The notes beneath the pieces are model-generated. The model ran no database searches, was not told where the DNA came from, and was given only the letters and a program-made list of their open reading frames with translations. Of a stretch of 64,000 bases of DNA, positions 52,285 to 61,108 are shown in pieces. Source of the DNA: Vallitalea sp. (GTDB lineage: Bacteria > Bacillota > Clostridia > Lachnospirales > Vallitaleaceae); assembly GCA_025210515.1 (NCBI GenBank), contig JAOARM010000038.1, forward strand, positions 120,211 to 184,210. The letters run 5' to 3'. Made by a program: the position numbers and the translations under genes. Each line of letters begins with the position of its first letter. Positions within the stretch are counted from its first letter, which is position 1.

Positions 52285-53370
52285 ATGATTAATATTGTAA
52301 TTTCAGGTTATATTGGTTATAGTAATTGCGGTGATGATGCAATTTTATTATCAATATGTGAAGGAATTAAAAAATTAAATATTGAAGCAAATATAACTGC
52401 TTTATCAAACAATCCTACATTAACATCTAAGACTAATAATATTAATTCAGTATATAGATTTAATTGGAGAGAAGTTATTAAAGCAATTAAAAGTGCAGAT
52501 ATCATTATAAGTGGTGGAGGAAGTCTGCTTCAAGATACTACAAGTACAAGGTCGCTTTTATATTATCTAGGTATAATAAAGATTGCTAAATTGTACAAAA
52601 AGAAAGTTATGCTATATGCTAATGGAATAGGTCCAATTTATAAAAAAATAAATAGAATGATAACTAAATCTATAGTGAATAAGGTTGATGTTATAACATT
52701 AAGAGATGAGTTATCATATAAAGACTTAAATAGTATAGGAGTATCAAAACCGAATATCTATGTTACGGCAGACCCTGTTTTCAATATGAACATACCAAAT
52801 AATGATTATAAAAAAATATTACAAGATGAAAACATTCCTTTAGATAAACCACTTGTAGGTGTTTTATTTAGAGAGTGGAAAAATCTAAAGTATGAACGTG
52901 AGATTGCAATAGTATGTGACAATTTAATTGTTAATAATAATATAAATATTGTCTTAATACCTATGGAATACAAAGAAGATATTGAAATAAGTAAAAGAAT
53001 AAGAGATGAAATGAAAAATACAGCTTATGTAATAGATAAAAATCTTGACTCTAATTCTATTATGGGATTAATTGGTGAAATGAATATGATAATTAGTATG
53101 AGATTACATGCATTATTATTCGCAGCACTTAGTAGTATTCCTATGGTTGGAGTTGTATATGATCCTAAGGTAAGTTGTTATTTAGATAAATTAGATATGC
53201 CATCGGCAGGTAATATACAAGATTTGGATGTTAATAAGTTAAATAATATAATTGAAGATATATTTAATAATTATTATGGTTATGTAGAGAAGTTAGATAA
53301 AATAAAAGTTCAAATGAAAGATAAAGCAGAACTTAATAATAAATATTTATTAGATGTAATAGATTCATAG
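52285..53370 (+). CDS. csaB: Polysaccharide pyruvyl transferase CsaB
   Basis: A 361-residue enzyme that adds pyruvate ketals to a secondary cell wall polymer, which lets SLH-domain S-layer proteins bind. The N-terminus has GYIGYSNCGDDAILLSICEGIKKL, then the ISGGGSLLQDTTSTRSLLYYL loop, and the C-terminal MISMRLHALLFAALSSIPMVGVVYDPKV, all characteristic of CsaB. It is followed by the TagA/WecG gene after 32 bp, an order common in S-layer-bearing Clostridia. This is the best hint that the locus makes the S-layer anchor polymer. Confidence 0.9.
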   Translation: MINIVISGYIGYSNCGDDAILLSICEGIKKLNIEANITALSNNPTLTSKTNNINSVYRFNWREVIKAIKSADIIISGGGSLLQDTTSTRSLLYYLGIIKIAKLYKKKVMLYANGIGPIYKKINRMITKSIVNKVDVITLRDELSYKDLNSIGVSKPNIYVTADPVFNMNIPNNDYKKILQDENIPLDKPLVGVLFREWKNLKYEREIAIVCDNLIVNNNINIVLIPMEYKEDIEISKRIRDEMKNTAYVIDKNLDSNSIMGLIGEMNMIISMRLHALLFAALSSIPMVGVVYDPKVSCYLDKLDMPSAGNIQDLDVNKLNNIIEDIFNNYYGYVEKLDKIKVQMKDKAELNNKYLLDVIDS

Positions 53371-53402
53371 AATACTATATCAAGAAAGGATTATTGTTAG
53401 TT

Positions 53403-54125
53403 ATGAAAGTAGATATTCTTGGTGTAAAGATAGATAATTATAAAATGAATGAAGCTACAGAAAAAGTAATACAATATATGTATACAGATAATAAACATGA
53501 AATATATACTCCTAATCCAGAAATAGTTATGATAGCTAATGAGAATAATGAACTTATGGACATTCTTAATAACGCTGATTTAGTAGTTCCAGATGGAATA
53601 GGAATTATTATTGCTGCAAAAATACTTAAGAAAAATATTCTTGAACGTGTTGCAGGATACGACCTTGTTCAAAATGTTTTTAGAACTATGAAAGATACAG
53701 ATAAAACAGTATATTTCTTAGGTGGAGGAAAAGATGTAGCTATTGAGGCTGCTAAGAAGATGAGAAATTGCCATAAAGGGTTAAAAATAGTTGGTGTACA
53801 CGATGGCTATTTTGATAATGAGGAAGAAAATAAAATCATAGAAGAAATTAACAAACTTTCTCCAGACCTTTTATTAGTTGGTTTAGGAGTACCAAAACAA
53901 GAAAAATGGATTAACAATAATATACATAAATTAAATATTAAAGTAGGTATTGGAGTTGGTGGTAGTTTCGATGGCATGTCTGGTAGAGTAAAAAGAGCTC
54001 CCATTGCATTTCAGAAATTAGGTTTAGAATGGTTTTATCGATTATTGAGACAACCCACTAGATTAATAAGAATGCTGAAATTACCTTTGTTCTTAATAAA
54101 AGTAATTTCAAATAGGAAGAAATAG
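53403..54125 (+). CDS. WecG/TagA/CpsF family glycosyltransferase
   Basis: A 240-residue transferase of the family that adds ManNAc(A) to lipid-linked GlcNAc. The hallmarks are TPNPEIVMIANEN, LVVPDGIGI, YFLGGGKDVA, LLVGLGVPKQEKWI and GVGGSFDGMSGRVKRAP, with the catalytic Asp in VPDGIG. ATG 53403 is preferred over TTG 53394, which is too close to AAAGGA. With the UDP-ManNAc dehydrogenase-like gene upstream, a ManNAc-containing linkage unit is a reasonable inference. Confidence 0.9.
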   Translation: MKVDILGVKIDNYKMNEATEKVIQYMYTDNKHEIYTPNPEIVMIANENNELMDILNNADLVVPDGIGIIIAAKILKKNILERVAGYDLVQNVFRTMKDTDKTVYFLGGGKDVAIEAAKKMRNCHKGLKIVGVHDGYFDNEEENKIIEEINKLSPDLLLVGLGVPKQEKWINNNIHKLNIKVGIGVGGSFDGMSGRVKRAPIAFQKLGLEWFYRLLRQPTRLIRMLKLPLFLIKVISNRKK

Positions 54126-54158
54126 TACAAACAACATTAGAACAAAAGGAGAATTCTT

Positions 54159-55028
54159 ATGGAATTAAGAAGCAATAGAAAACCATATATTGACTATATA
54201 ATAATTATTATAGGAACAACATTATTAGCTACAGCACTAAATATGTTTTTTATACCACTTGATTTGGTAACTGGTGGAGTTACAGGATTAGCTATTGTTG
54301 TAAAAAAAATAACAGAAAGTATAGTTCCTGGTGGAATACCTCCTTGGATAACTAATATTGTAATTAATATACCTTTATTTTTGACAGCTATAATAATTAA
54401 AGGGAAGAACTTTGGAGGGAGAAGTCTTTTTTCTACTTTTTATTTATCGTTTGCACTGATATATACAAGTTATTTGCCTCAACCAACAAGTGATATATTA
54501 TTGGGAAGTGTGTTTGGTGGTGCATTAGCTGGAATAGGATTAGGTTTAGTTTTCTCAGCATATTCAACTACAGGTGGAACAGATTTAGCTGGAAGCATAA
54601 TCCAACATTATATTGGACATTATTCTGTTGCACAAATAATGCTAATGTTAGATGCAATTATTATTTTATCAGGTTATTTTATATTTGGTGCAGAAAAAGC
54701 AATGTATGCATTAGTTGCTGTATTTATAACAGCTAAAATAGTTGATGCTATTTTAGAAGGTATTCACTTCTCAAAAGCTGCATTTATTATTTCGGATAAT
54801 AATGAACAAATATCAAAAGAGATTATGTCACAACTTGATAGAGGCGTTACGGGACTACAAGGTACTGGGAAGTTTTCAAAACAACGAAAAGAAGTGCTTC
54901 TATGTGTAGTATCCAAAAAGGAAATTGTAAAATTAAAAGAAATAGTAAGGGAAATTGATAAAAATTCATTTGTTATAGTAGCAGATGTAAAAGAGGTTGT
55001 AGGAGAAGGATTTATTGAATATAGATAG
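54159..55028 (+). CDS. YitT family membrane protein (second copy)
   Basis: A 289-residue paralog of the protein at 5838-6692. It has about five or six membrane helices (residues 10-195) with MFFIPLDLVTGGVTGLAIV and the STTGGTDLAGSII motif, and a cytoplasmic DUF2179 tail (about 205-289) with SQLDRGVTGLQGTGKFSKQRKEVLLCVV. It lies 33 bp after the TagA-like gene and may be the last gene of the polysaccharide operon, though its role there is not known. A long AT-rich gap follows. Confidence 0.85.
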   Translation: MELRSNRKPYIDYIIIIIGTTLLATALNMFFIPLDLVTGGVTGLAIVVKKITESIVPGGIPPWITNIVINIPLFLTAIIIKGKNFGGRSLFSTFYLSFALIYTSYLPQPTSDILLGSVFGGALAGIGLGLVFSAYSTTGGTDLAGSIIQHYIGHYSVAQIMLMLDAIIILSGYFIFGAEKAMYALVAVFITAKIVDAILEGIHFSKAAFIISDNNEQISKEIMSQLDRGVTGLQGTGKFSKQRKEVLLCVVSKKEIVKLKEIVREIDKNSFVIVADVKEVVGEGFIEYR

Positions 55029-55208
55029 TTTTTAATATTACTAAAAATTTATTAATTAAAAATAAAAGATTTTATTATATACTAATTTATATGTATGTTG
55101 CCTAATTTTATTGAATTAATTATATGTTTTTTTATGGATAGAGATAAGAATATATGCATCAAACTATATTTACTTTGTTAGAGTGACATATTTTTTATCA
55201 TATTTTTG

Positions 55209-55237
55209 GGTAATAATACTATAATTGTAATATTACC
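55209..55237. other. Hairpin in the 438-bp gap before the sugar ABC ATPase gene
   Basis: GGTAATAATAC-TATAATT-GTAATATTACC: 11-bp arms with one mismatch. It lacks a T tract, so it may be the weak end of the preceding operon or a leader structure. Apart from this and the palindrome at 55406-55421 the gap shows no coding signal. Confidence 0.4.
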
Positions 55238-55387
55238 ACCATATAAGGAGCTAGTTATTAGTAATTATATATAGAATACTAAAATAATTAGTAGAGAATA
55301 TCTAAAAAACAATCAGTTCAAATATTTGATATACAAATTCAACAAAATGCAAACAAGTAATTTGTTTAATTACCCTATGGTATTAGA

Positions 55388-55435
55388 TCCGAAAATATAG
55401 TATATTATCTTACGTAAGATACATAACGAGTCGGA
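55388..55435. promoter_or_regulatory. Palindrome and outer repeat upstream of the MsmX-like gene
   Basis: A perfect 16-bp palindrome TATCTTACGTAAGATA (55406-55421) is enclosed by TCCGA (55388-55392) and TCGGA (55431-55435). It lies 47-62 bp before the start codon, a fitting place for a repressor operator or leader hairpin. The binding factor is unknown. Confidence 0.5.
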
Positions 55436-55467
55436 AAAATTACAAAAAAACTAAGGGGGCTATTAAA

Positions 55468-56580
55468 ATGGCAAGCTTATCATTAAGAAATATTAAAAAA
55501 ACATACTCTGGTGGAGTAACAGCGGTTCAAGATTTCAATCTTGAAATCGGAGACAAAGAATTTATCATATTTGTTGGACCATCAGGTTGTGGTAAATCTA
55601 CTACACTTCGTATGATTGCTGGTCTTGAAGAAATAACAGATGGAGAATTATACATAGGTGATAAATTAGTTAATGATGTAGAACCAAAAGATAGAGATAT
55701 AGCCATGGTATTCCAAAACTATGCATTATATCCTCATATGACTGTTTATGATAACATGGCATTTGGTCTTAAATTAAGAAAAACTCCAAAGCCAGAAATT
55801 CAAAAAAGAGTTACAGAGGCTGCTAGAATCTTAGATATTGAACATTTATTAGATCGTAAACCTAAAGCGTTATCTGGAGGACAAAGACAGCGTGTTGCTA
55901 TGGGTCGTGCTATTGTTCGTGAACCTAAAGTATTCTTAATGGATGAACCATTATCAAACTTAGATGCAAAACTTAGAGTTCAAATGAGACTTGAAATTTC
56001 TAAATTACATCAAAGATTACAAACAACAATTATCTACGTTACACATGACCAAGTAGAAGCCATGACATTAGGTACACGTATTGTTGTTATGAAAGATGGA
56101 TTTATTCAACAAGTTGATACTCCAACTAACTTATACGAAAATCCACAAAACTTATTTGTTGCTGGATTCATTGGTTCACCTCAAATGAACTTTATCAATG
56201 CTAAAGTAGTAAAAAATGGTAATAACGTAGACTTAGTATTTGAATCTAATACAATTACTTTACCAGAAAATAAAGGTAAAAAACTTGTAGATAGTGGTTA
56301 TGTAGGTAAAGAGATTGTTATGGGTATTCGTCCACAAGATATCCATGATAGCGAAATTTTCTTAGAGTCATCACCAAAAAGCATTATAAATGCGAAAGTT
56401 AACGTTACTGAAATGTTAGGATCAGAGACTTTCTTATATGTATCAGTTGATTCATACGACGTTACAGCTCGTGTAGATCCTAGATCAAAAGCTAAACCAA
56501 ATGATAAAGTTAAATTAGCTATGGACTTAAATAGAATTCATATCTTTGACAAAGAAACTGAAAGAGTTATTACTAACTAA
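55468..56580 (+). CDS. msmX: Sugar ABC transporter ATP-binding protein, MsmX/UgpC type
   Basis: A 370-residue ABC ATPase of the carbohydrate uptake-1 type. The motifs are Walker [10 protein letters not shown] (about 39-47), Q-loop [15 protein letters not shown], signature [15 protein letters not shown], Walker [13 protein letters not shown] and H-loop VTHDQVEA. The C-terminal regulatory domain (about 240-370) is the TOBE type. Proteins of this kind (MsmX) often serve several sugar ABC importers encoded elsewhere; there is no permease or binding protein next to it. Codon use, with more GTT/CGT, looks like that of a highly expressed gene. Terminators in series follow. Confidence 0.9.
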   Translation: MASLSLRNIKKTYSGGVTAVQDFNLEIGDKEFIIFVGPSGCGKSTTLRMIAGLEEITDGELYIGDKLVNDVEPKDRDIAMVFQNYALYPHMTVYDNMAFGLKLRKTPKPEIQKRVTEAARILDIEHLLDRKPKALSGGQRQRVAMGRAIVREPKVFLMDEPLSNLDAKLRVQMRLEISKLHQRLQTTIIYVTHDQVEAMTLGTRIVVMKDGFIQQVDTPTNLYENPQNLFVAGFIGSPQMNFINAKVVKNGNNVDLVFESNTITLPENKGKKLVDSGYVGKEIVMGIRPQDIHDSEIFLESSPKSIINAKVNVTEMLGSETFLYVSVDSYDVTARVDPRSKAKPNDKVKLAMDLNRIHIFDKETERVITN

Positions 56581-56592
56581 AATATATAACTA

Positions 56593-56627
56593 GAAAAGGA
56601 AATGCTATGCATTTCCTTTTTATTTTT
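56593..56627 (+). terminator. First terminator after msmX
   Basis: AAAAGGAAATGC / GCATTTCCTTTT hairpin followed by TATTTTTTT. Confidence 0.9.
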
Positions 56628-56655
56628 TTCTACAATTTATCAGGTAAAGAATGTA

Positions 56656-56690
56656 AAGGGTAGTTTACTTAGTGAACTACCCTTTTTAAT
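56656..56690 (+). terminator. Second terminator after msmX
   Basis: AAGGGTAGTTTAC / GTGAACTACCCTT hairpin and TTT. It lies 30 bp after the first, so read-through is strongly blocked. Together with a third, weaker hairpin at 56825-56865, the 406-bp gap before the next gene appears to be terminators plus leader. Confidence 0.75.
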
Positions 56691-56824
56691 TAAGATGTTT
56701 AGTAATTGTCACATATTAAGAATTAAACTCATTTATAATAATATGACTTCAAATGAAAAATTAGTAGAATTACATTATATCATTGGTGAAAACATATAAA
56801 ACATATATACATTTTAACAAAATT

Positions 56825-56865
56825 TAAGAGGAATTACATGAAAATGAGTATTCCCTCTTTTATTT
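56825..56865 (+). terminator. Third, imperfect terminator-like hairpin
   Basis: AAGAGGAATTACAT ... AGTATTCCCTCTT with bulges, followed by TTATTTTT. This series of three is unusual in such a short gap. Confidence 0.5.
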
Positions 56866-56987
56866 TTGTAAATTTTGCTATAAAATAGATTATGAAACAT
56901 ATTATTTGAATTGGAAATAATAGCTATATAAATATAAAGTAAAATTCAGTTTGTAAGAAAAGATGAAATAATAAGGGAGTGAATGCT

Positions 56988-58079
56988 ATGATATCAAATC
57001 AAATTATTCAAAATACTATTGAAGGACTAAAAACTATAACAAGAATTGATATTAGTGTAATGGATTCAGAAGGAAAAATATTAGCTACTACTGAAGAAGG
57101 AAGATTGGAAGAATATAATTTTGCTGTGCCAGATTTCGTTAGATCACAAGCAGAAAGCCAGCTAGTATTAGGATATCAATTTTTCAAAGTATATGATGAT
57201 CATAATGTTGAATATGTAATTTCAGCTAAAGGTGAAGCAGAAGACGTATACAAAATTGGAAAAATCGCATCCTTTCAAATACAGAATTTATTAGTAGCTT
57301 ACAAAGAAAGATTTGATAAAGATAATTTTATCAAAAATCTATTATTGGACAACTTATTATTAGTAGACATATATAATAGATCTAAAAAACTGCATATTGA
57401 AACAGATGTAAGAAGAGTTACTTATCTAGTTGAAACAAAATTAGAAAAAGATAATAATGCACTAGAGATAGTAAGAAGTATATTCCCATCAAAAACAAAA
57501 GACTTTATTACTGCTGTAGATGAAAAAAATATTATAATAGTAAAAGAACTAGGTGAAAACGATACAAATGAAGATATCAGCAAAACTGCAAAAGTCATTC
57601 TAGATACACTTAATACGGAAGCTATGAGTAGTGTATATGTTTCAATGGGAACTGTAGTTAATGATATAAAAGATGTATCACGTTCTTACAAAGAAGCGAA
57701 AATGGCACTAGAAGTAGGCAAGATATTCTATGTAGACAAGTATATAATAGGATATAATAATCTAGGTATTGGAAGAATTATATATCAATTACCATTACCA
57801 CTTTGTCAAATGTTTATTAAAGAGATTTTCCATGGAAAATCACCAGATGATTTTGATAAAGAGACTATAACAACAATTAATAAGTTTTTTGAAAACAGTT
57901 TAAACGTATCTGAAACATCAAGACAATTGTATATTCATAGAAATACTCTTGTATATAGATTGGACAAACTACAGAAAAATACTGGGCTTGATTTGCGTGT
58001 TTTTGAAGATGCTATAACATTTAAGATTGCATTAATGGTTGTTAAGTATATGAAGTTTATTAATGAATCACAATACTAA
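56988..58079 (+). CDS. CdaR/PucR-type transcriptional regulator
   Basis: A 363-residue regulator. The N-terminal sugar-diacid-recognition-like domain (about 1-130, MISNQIIQNTIEGLKTITRIDISVMDSEGKIL) is followed by a GGDEF-like middle part (about 150-250) and a C-terminal PucR HTH_30 domain (about 290-360: FFENSLNVSETSRQLYIHRNTLVYRLDKLQKNTGL). Family members control sugar-diacid, purine or glycerate use. ATG 56988 follows AAGGGAG at a good distance, whereas GTG 56979 overlaps it. It may govern the sugar ABC ATPase gene upstream, but that is a guess. Confidence 0.85.
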   Translation: MISNQIIQNTIEGLKTITRIDISVMDSEGKILATTEEGRLEEYNFAVPDFVRSQAESQLVLGYQFFKVYDDHNVEYVISAKGEAEDVYKIGKIASFQIQNLLVAYKERFDKDNFIKNLLLDNLLLVDIYNRSKKLHIETDVRRVTYLVETKLEKDNNALEIVRSIFPSKTKDFITAVDEKNIIIVKELGENDTNEDISKTAKVILDTLNTEAMSSVYVSMGTVVNDIKDVSRSYKEAKMALEVGKIFYVDKYIIGYNNLGIGRIIYQLPLPLCQMFIKEIFHGKSPDDFDKETITTINKFFENSLNVSETSRQLYIHRNTLVYRLDKLQKNTGLDLRVFEDAITFKIALMVVKYMKFINESQY

Positions 58080-58119
58080 GAGAGTTATATTTTTAAGTTG
58101 CATATAAGATATTAAGAGA

Positions 58120-58170
58120 AATATATTGAACTTATTATTGATTAACCTAATTAGTTCAATATATTTTGTT
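58120..58170 (+). terminator. Terminator after the CdaR/PucR gene
   Basis: AATATATTGAACT (58120-58132) and AGTTCAATATATT (58153-58165) with a 20-nt loop and TTTGTTT downstream. Confidence 0.75.
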
Positions 58171-58191
58171 TCAAAATATTTGCAATGATAT

Positions 58192-58200
58192 TGGTATAAT
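58192..58200 (+). promoter_or_regulatory. Extended -10 promoter of ftsE
   Basis: TGGTATAAT, with TATAAT at 58195-58200 and a TG one base upstream; no good -35 is seen. It lies about 48 bp before the ftsE start. Confidence 0.5.
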
Positions 58201-58247
58201 TAATAAGTAATGCATGTAGCATGGATATGTAGTGAGGAGGATATTAG

Positions 58248-58934
58248 TTGATACGGCTGGAAAATATAACAAAGATTTATCCTAATGGGGTAACTGCTTT
58301 GAATAATGTATCACTTGAAATTGAAAAGGGTGAATTTGTTTTTATAGTTGGAAATAGTGGCTCTGGAAAAACAACATTAATTAAATTATTTATGAAAGAG
58401 TTACAGCCAACAGAAGGAAAATTATACGTAGATAATAAAGATATAACAAAATTAAAAAGAAGATACGTTCCAACTCTAAGAAAAAATATAGGTGTTGTTT
58501 TTCAAGATTTTAGATTACTTGATAAAATGAACGTATATGATAATGTTTCATTTGCACTAAAAGTAACGGAAGCATCTAATAAGAAGATTAGAAGAACGGT
58601 TCCTATGATATTATCAATGGTAGGTTTAGGGAAAAAAGCTAAAATGTATCCAAGTGAAATTTCAGGTGGTGAAAAACAAAGAACTGCACTTGCTAGAGCA
58701 ATTGTGAATAATCCACCTATACTGATTGCAGATGAACCAACTGGTAATCTAGACCCTAGTAATTCATGGGAAATTATGAAACTACTTACAGAGATAAATA
58801 TGAGAGGGACAACTGTAGTAGTGGTTACCCATGATAAGGAAATGGTTAATGCAATGAAAAAACGTGTAGTAACATTAAAAAATGGGTGTATTGTTAGAGA
58901 TGTACAAAGGGGAGACTACGGAGATGAAACTTAG
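58248..58934 (+). CDS. ftsE: Cell division ATP-binding protein FtsE
   Basis: A 228-residue ATPase of the FtsEX complex, which couples ATP hydrolysis to activation of peptidoglycan hydrolases. Motifs are Walker A GNSGSGKTTL (about 36-45), signature ISGGEKQRTALARAI, Walker B ILIADEPTGNLDP and VVVVTHDKEM. The start is TTG at 58248 with GAGGAGG upstream. It overlaps ftsX by 11 nt. Confidence 0.95.
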   Translation: MIRLENITKIYPNGVTALNNVSLEIEKGEFVFIVGNSGSGKTTLIKLFMKELQPTEGKLYVDNKDITKLKRRYVPTLRKNIGVVFQDFRLLDKMNVYDNVSFALKVTEASNKKIRRTVPMILSMVGLGKKAKMYPSEISGGEKQRTALARAIVNNPPILIADEPTGNLDPSNSWEIMKLLTEINMRGTTVVVVTHDKEMVNAMKKRVVTLKNGCIVRDVQRGDYGDET

Positions 58935-59832
58935 AACAGTTAACTATTGTTTTAAACAAGGTGTAATTAATCTATATAAAAATAGGCTTATGACAATGGC
59001 TTCTATTGGAACAATATCCGCATGCTTATTTATTATAGGGATTTTTTATATAGTAGTAGCAAACGTTGAATATACACTACAAGAAGCAGAAAGTAATCTA
59101 GGGATATCAGTTTTTTTAACAAAAGATATAACAGATGAAGAAAAACAAGACATAGAAACTAAGATAATTCAAAGAAATGAAGTGAAATCCGTAACTTACA
59201 TATCTCCGCAGCAAGCATGGGAAGATTTTAAACTCATGTATAAAGACAGGCAAGAATTACTATTAGGATACGATGAAAACAATCACCCTTTAATGAACTC
59301 TGATAACTTTCAAGTATTAATAAAAGATATTGATAAGCAAGATTCCTTAGTTAAGTATGTAGAGACATTAAAAGGTGTTCGTTATATAAGACAAGAAAAA
59401 GACGTGACAGAAGTAATAAAAAGTTTTAACAGCTTTATTAACTATTTAAGCATTGTACTAATTGTTATACTTATAGTTATCTCAGTCTTTCTTATATCCA
59501 ATACAGTTAGACTAGGTATTTCTGTAAGAAAAAATGAAATTAATATTATGAAATATATTGGAGCGAAAGATTATTTTATTAAATTTCCTTTTATTATTGA
59601 AGGTATAGTAATTGGCGCAATTGGTGCAATAATACCACTAGTAATCATCAATTTTTCATATAAATATGTAATTCAAAAAATCACTGAAAAATTTGGGGTT
59701 ATAGAGCATTTTCTATACTTTATGGAAGCAGGACAAGTGTTTAAGGTGTTAGTACCATTATGTGTTGCTATTGGAATTGGAATTGGAGTTACAGGAAGTA
59801 GGCTTACAATTCGTAAACATTTAAAAGTGTAA
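58924..59832 (+). CDS. ftsX: Cell division permease-like protein FtsX
   Basis: A 302-residue membrane partner of FtsE. It has a first membrane helix (about 25-48), an extracellular domain (about 50-170) that interacts with the hydrolase, and three C-terminal helices (about 180-295). The start at ATG 58924 overlaps the end of ftsE and has GGGGAG upstream; a GTG in the same frame at 58882 would lie within ftsE. A secreted M23 peptidase with coiled coil follows 15 bp downstream, as expected for an FtsEX-activated hydrolase. Confidence 0.93.
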   Translation: MKLRTVNYCFKQGVINLYKNRLMTMASIGTISACLFIIGIFYIVVANVEYTLQEAESNLGISVFLTKDITDEEKQDIETKIIQRNEVKSVTYISPQQAWEDFKLMYKDRQELLLGYDENNHPLMNSDNFQVLIKDIDKQDSLVKYVETLKGVRYIRQEKDVTEVIKSFNSFINYLSIVLIVILIVISVFLISNTVRLGISVRKNEINIMKYIGAKDYFIKFPFIIEGIVIGAIGAIIPLVIINFSYKYVIQKITEKFGVIEHFLYFMEAGQVFKVLVPLCVAIGIGIGVTGSRLTIRKHLKV

Positions 59833-59846
59833 TGGAGTGAGAAAAT

Positions 59847-60983
59847 ATGAGGAATGTTGGGAAAAAATTATTAATAGTTTTAGTTTTATTAATGACATTA
59901 ACTACAAGTATTTTTGCCTCATCTTATAGCGAACAACTTAAAGAACTAGAAAAGCAAAAAAACATTAGCCAGCAAGAGATACAGAATTCTCAGAAACAAG
60001 TTACAAAAATCGATAACAATATTAAAGGACTTGTAAATAGAATTATAGAGCTTGATTCTCAGATAGAAGATTACGAACATAAAATTTCTATGTTAGAAAC
60101 TGATTTAGCAAATAAACAGATTGATATTAATAATGCACTAGAAGAACTAAAAGAAGCTAAAGAAGAAGAAAAAGAATATTTTGATAAAACAAAAGATAGA
60201 ATTAAAGTTATGTATGAATATGGAGATTCAGCATATCTGGATGTTATAGTAAAAGCTAAAAATATAAGCGACTTATTTAACAGATTTGAGTATATAAATG
60301 CAGTATTAGATTATGATTCTAATGCTCTAAAAAGATTAGAAGTTGTTAAAAATAATATAGCTGATAAAGAGGCGAAATTAGAACAGGAAAAAGATAAACT
60401 AATACAGTTAACTGATGATTGCAATCTTCAAAGAAATGCATTAAAAGATGTACATAATCTTAAAGAACAAGAAATGAATAATTTACAAGAAAACAAAGAA
60501 ATGATTGTAGCAGAGATAGATGCTAAAAAAGAAGAATTAAGAGCTATAGAAAAAGCAGCAGATGAAATAAAAAGTAAGATGGTATATGATGGAGGGAAAA
60601 TGTATTCACCTCTTAAAAAGTTCTATATGACATGTAAATTTGGACCAAGAATACATCCGGTTCATAAGTATAAAAGTTTTCATTCAGGAATAGATTTACG
60701 TGCAAGTGTTGGAACTTCTGTATACGCTGCTTATAAAGGAGAAGTAATACTGGCAACAAAAAGTAAAGTATGGGGTTATTATATACTAATTGATCATGGA
60801 AGTGGATATGTTACTATGTATGCACATAACTCTAAGCTTTTAGTTAAAAAAGGTGACAAAGTTAGCACAAAACAAGTTATAGCAAAATCTGGTAATACAG
60901 GATGGTCAACTGGTCCTCACTTACATTTTGGTATTAGAAAAAATGGTAAGTGGACAAACCCACTTGATCTAATTATTAAGTAA
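59847..60983 (+). CDS. Secreted murein hydrolase with coiled coil and M23 peptidase domain
   Basis: A 378-residue exported protein. Signal peptide at about 1-25; a long coiled coil (about 27-245; Lys/Glu/Gln-rich) of the FtsX-binding kind, as in PcsB/CwlO/EnvC; then the M23 (LytM) domain from about 260: FHSGIDLRASVGTSVYAA, ILIDHGSGYVTMYAHNS and GPHLHFGI. The zinc ligands (H, D in HSGID; HxH in HLH) are all there, so the domain should be catalytically active, unlike EnvC. Its place after ftsEX fits activation by FtsEX. Confidence 0.9.
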   Translation: MRNVGKKLLIVLVLLMTLTTSIFASSYSEQLKELEKQKNISQQEIQNSQKQVTKIDNNIKGLVNRIIELDSQIEDYEHKISMLETDLANKQIDINNALEELKEAKEEEKEYFDKTKDRIKVMYEYGDSAYLDVIVKAKNISDLFNRFEYINAVLDYDSNALKRLEVVKNNIADKEAKLEQEKDKLIQLTDDCNLQRNALKDVHNLKEQEMNNLQENKEMIVAEIDAKKEELRAIEKAADEIKSKMVYDGGKMYSPLKKFYMTCKFGPRIHPVHKYKSFHSGIDLRASVGTSVYAAYKGEVILATKSKVWGYYILIDHGSGYVTMYAHNSKLLVKKGDKVSTKQVIAKSGNTGWSTGPHLHFGIRKNGKWTNPLDLIIK

Positions 60984-61015
60984 TTAGTTATGCTATTAAA
61001 ATTATAATTATAATT

Positions 61016-61044
61016 GCAAAAAACTGCTAAAGCAGTTTTTTTGC
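61016..61044 (+). terminator. Terminator after the M23 hydrolase gene
   Basis: GCAAAAAACTGC-TAAA-GCAGTTTTTTTGC, with T run within the right arm. It separates ftsEX-hydrolase from the protease and PDZ genes. Confidence 0.8.
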
Positions 61045-61108
61045 TATAAAGGTATAATACTTAGTTAAAAACAATACAATATAATTAGCACAGTAAGGAG
61101 AATTTATT

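Noticed and set aside
56602..56799. 65-residue forward frame after msmX
   Set aside because: It runs through two terminator hairpins, has no ribosome binding site and no recognisable protein features.
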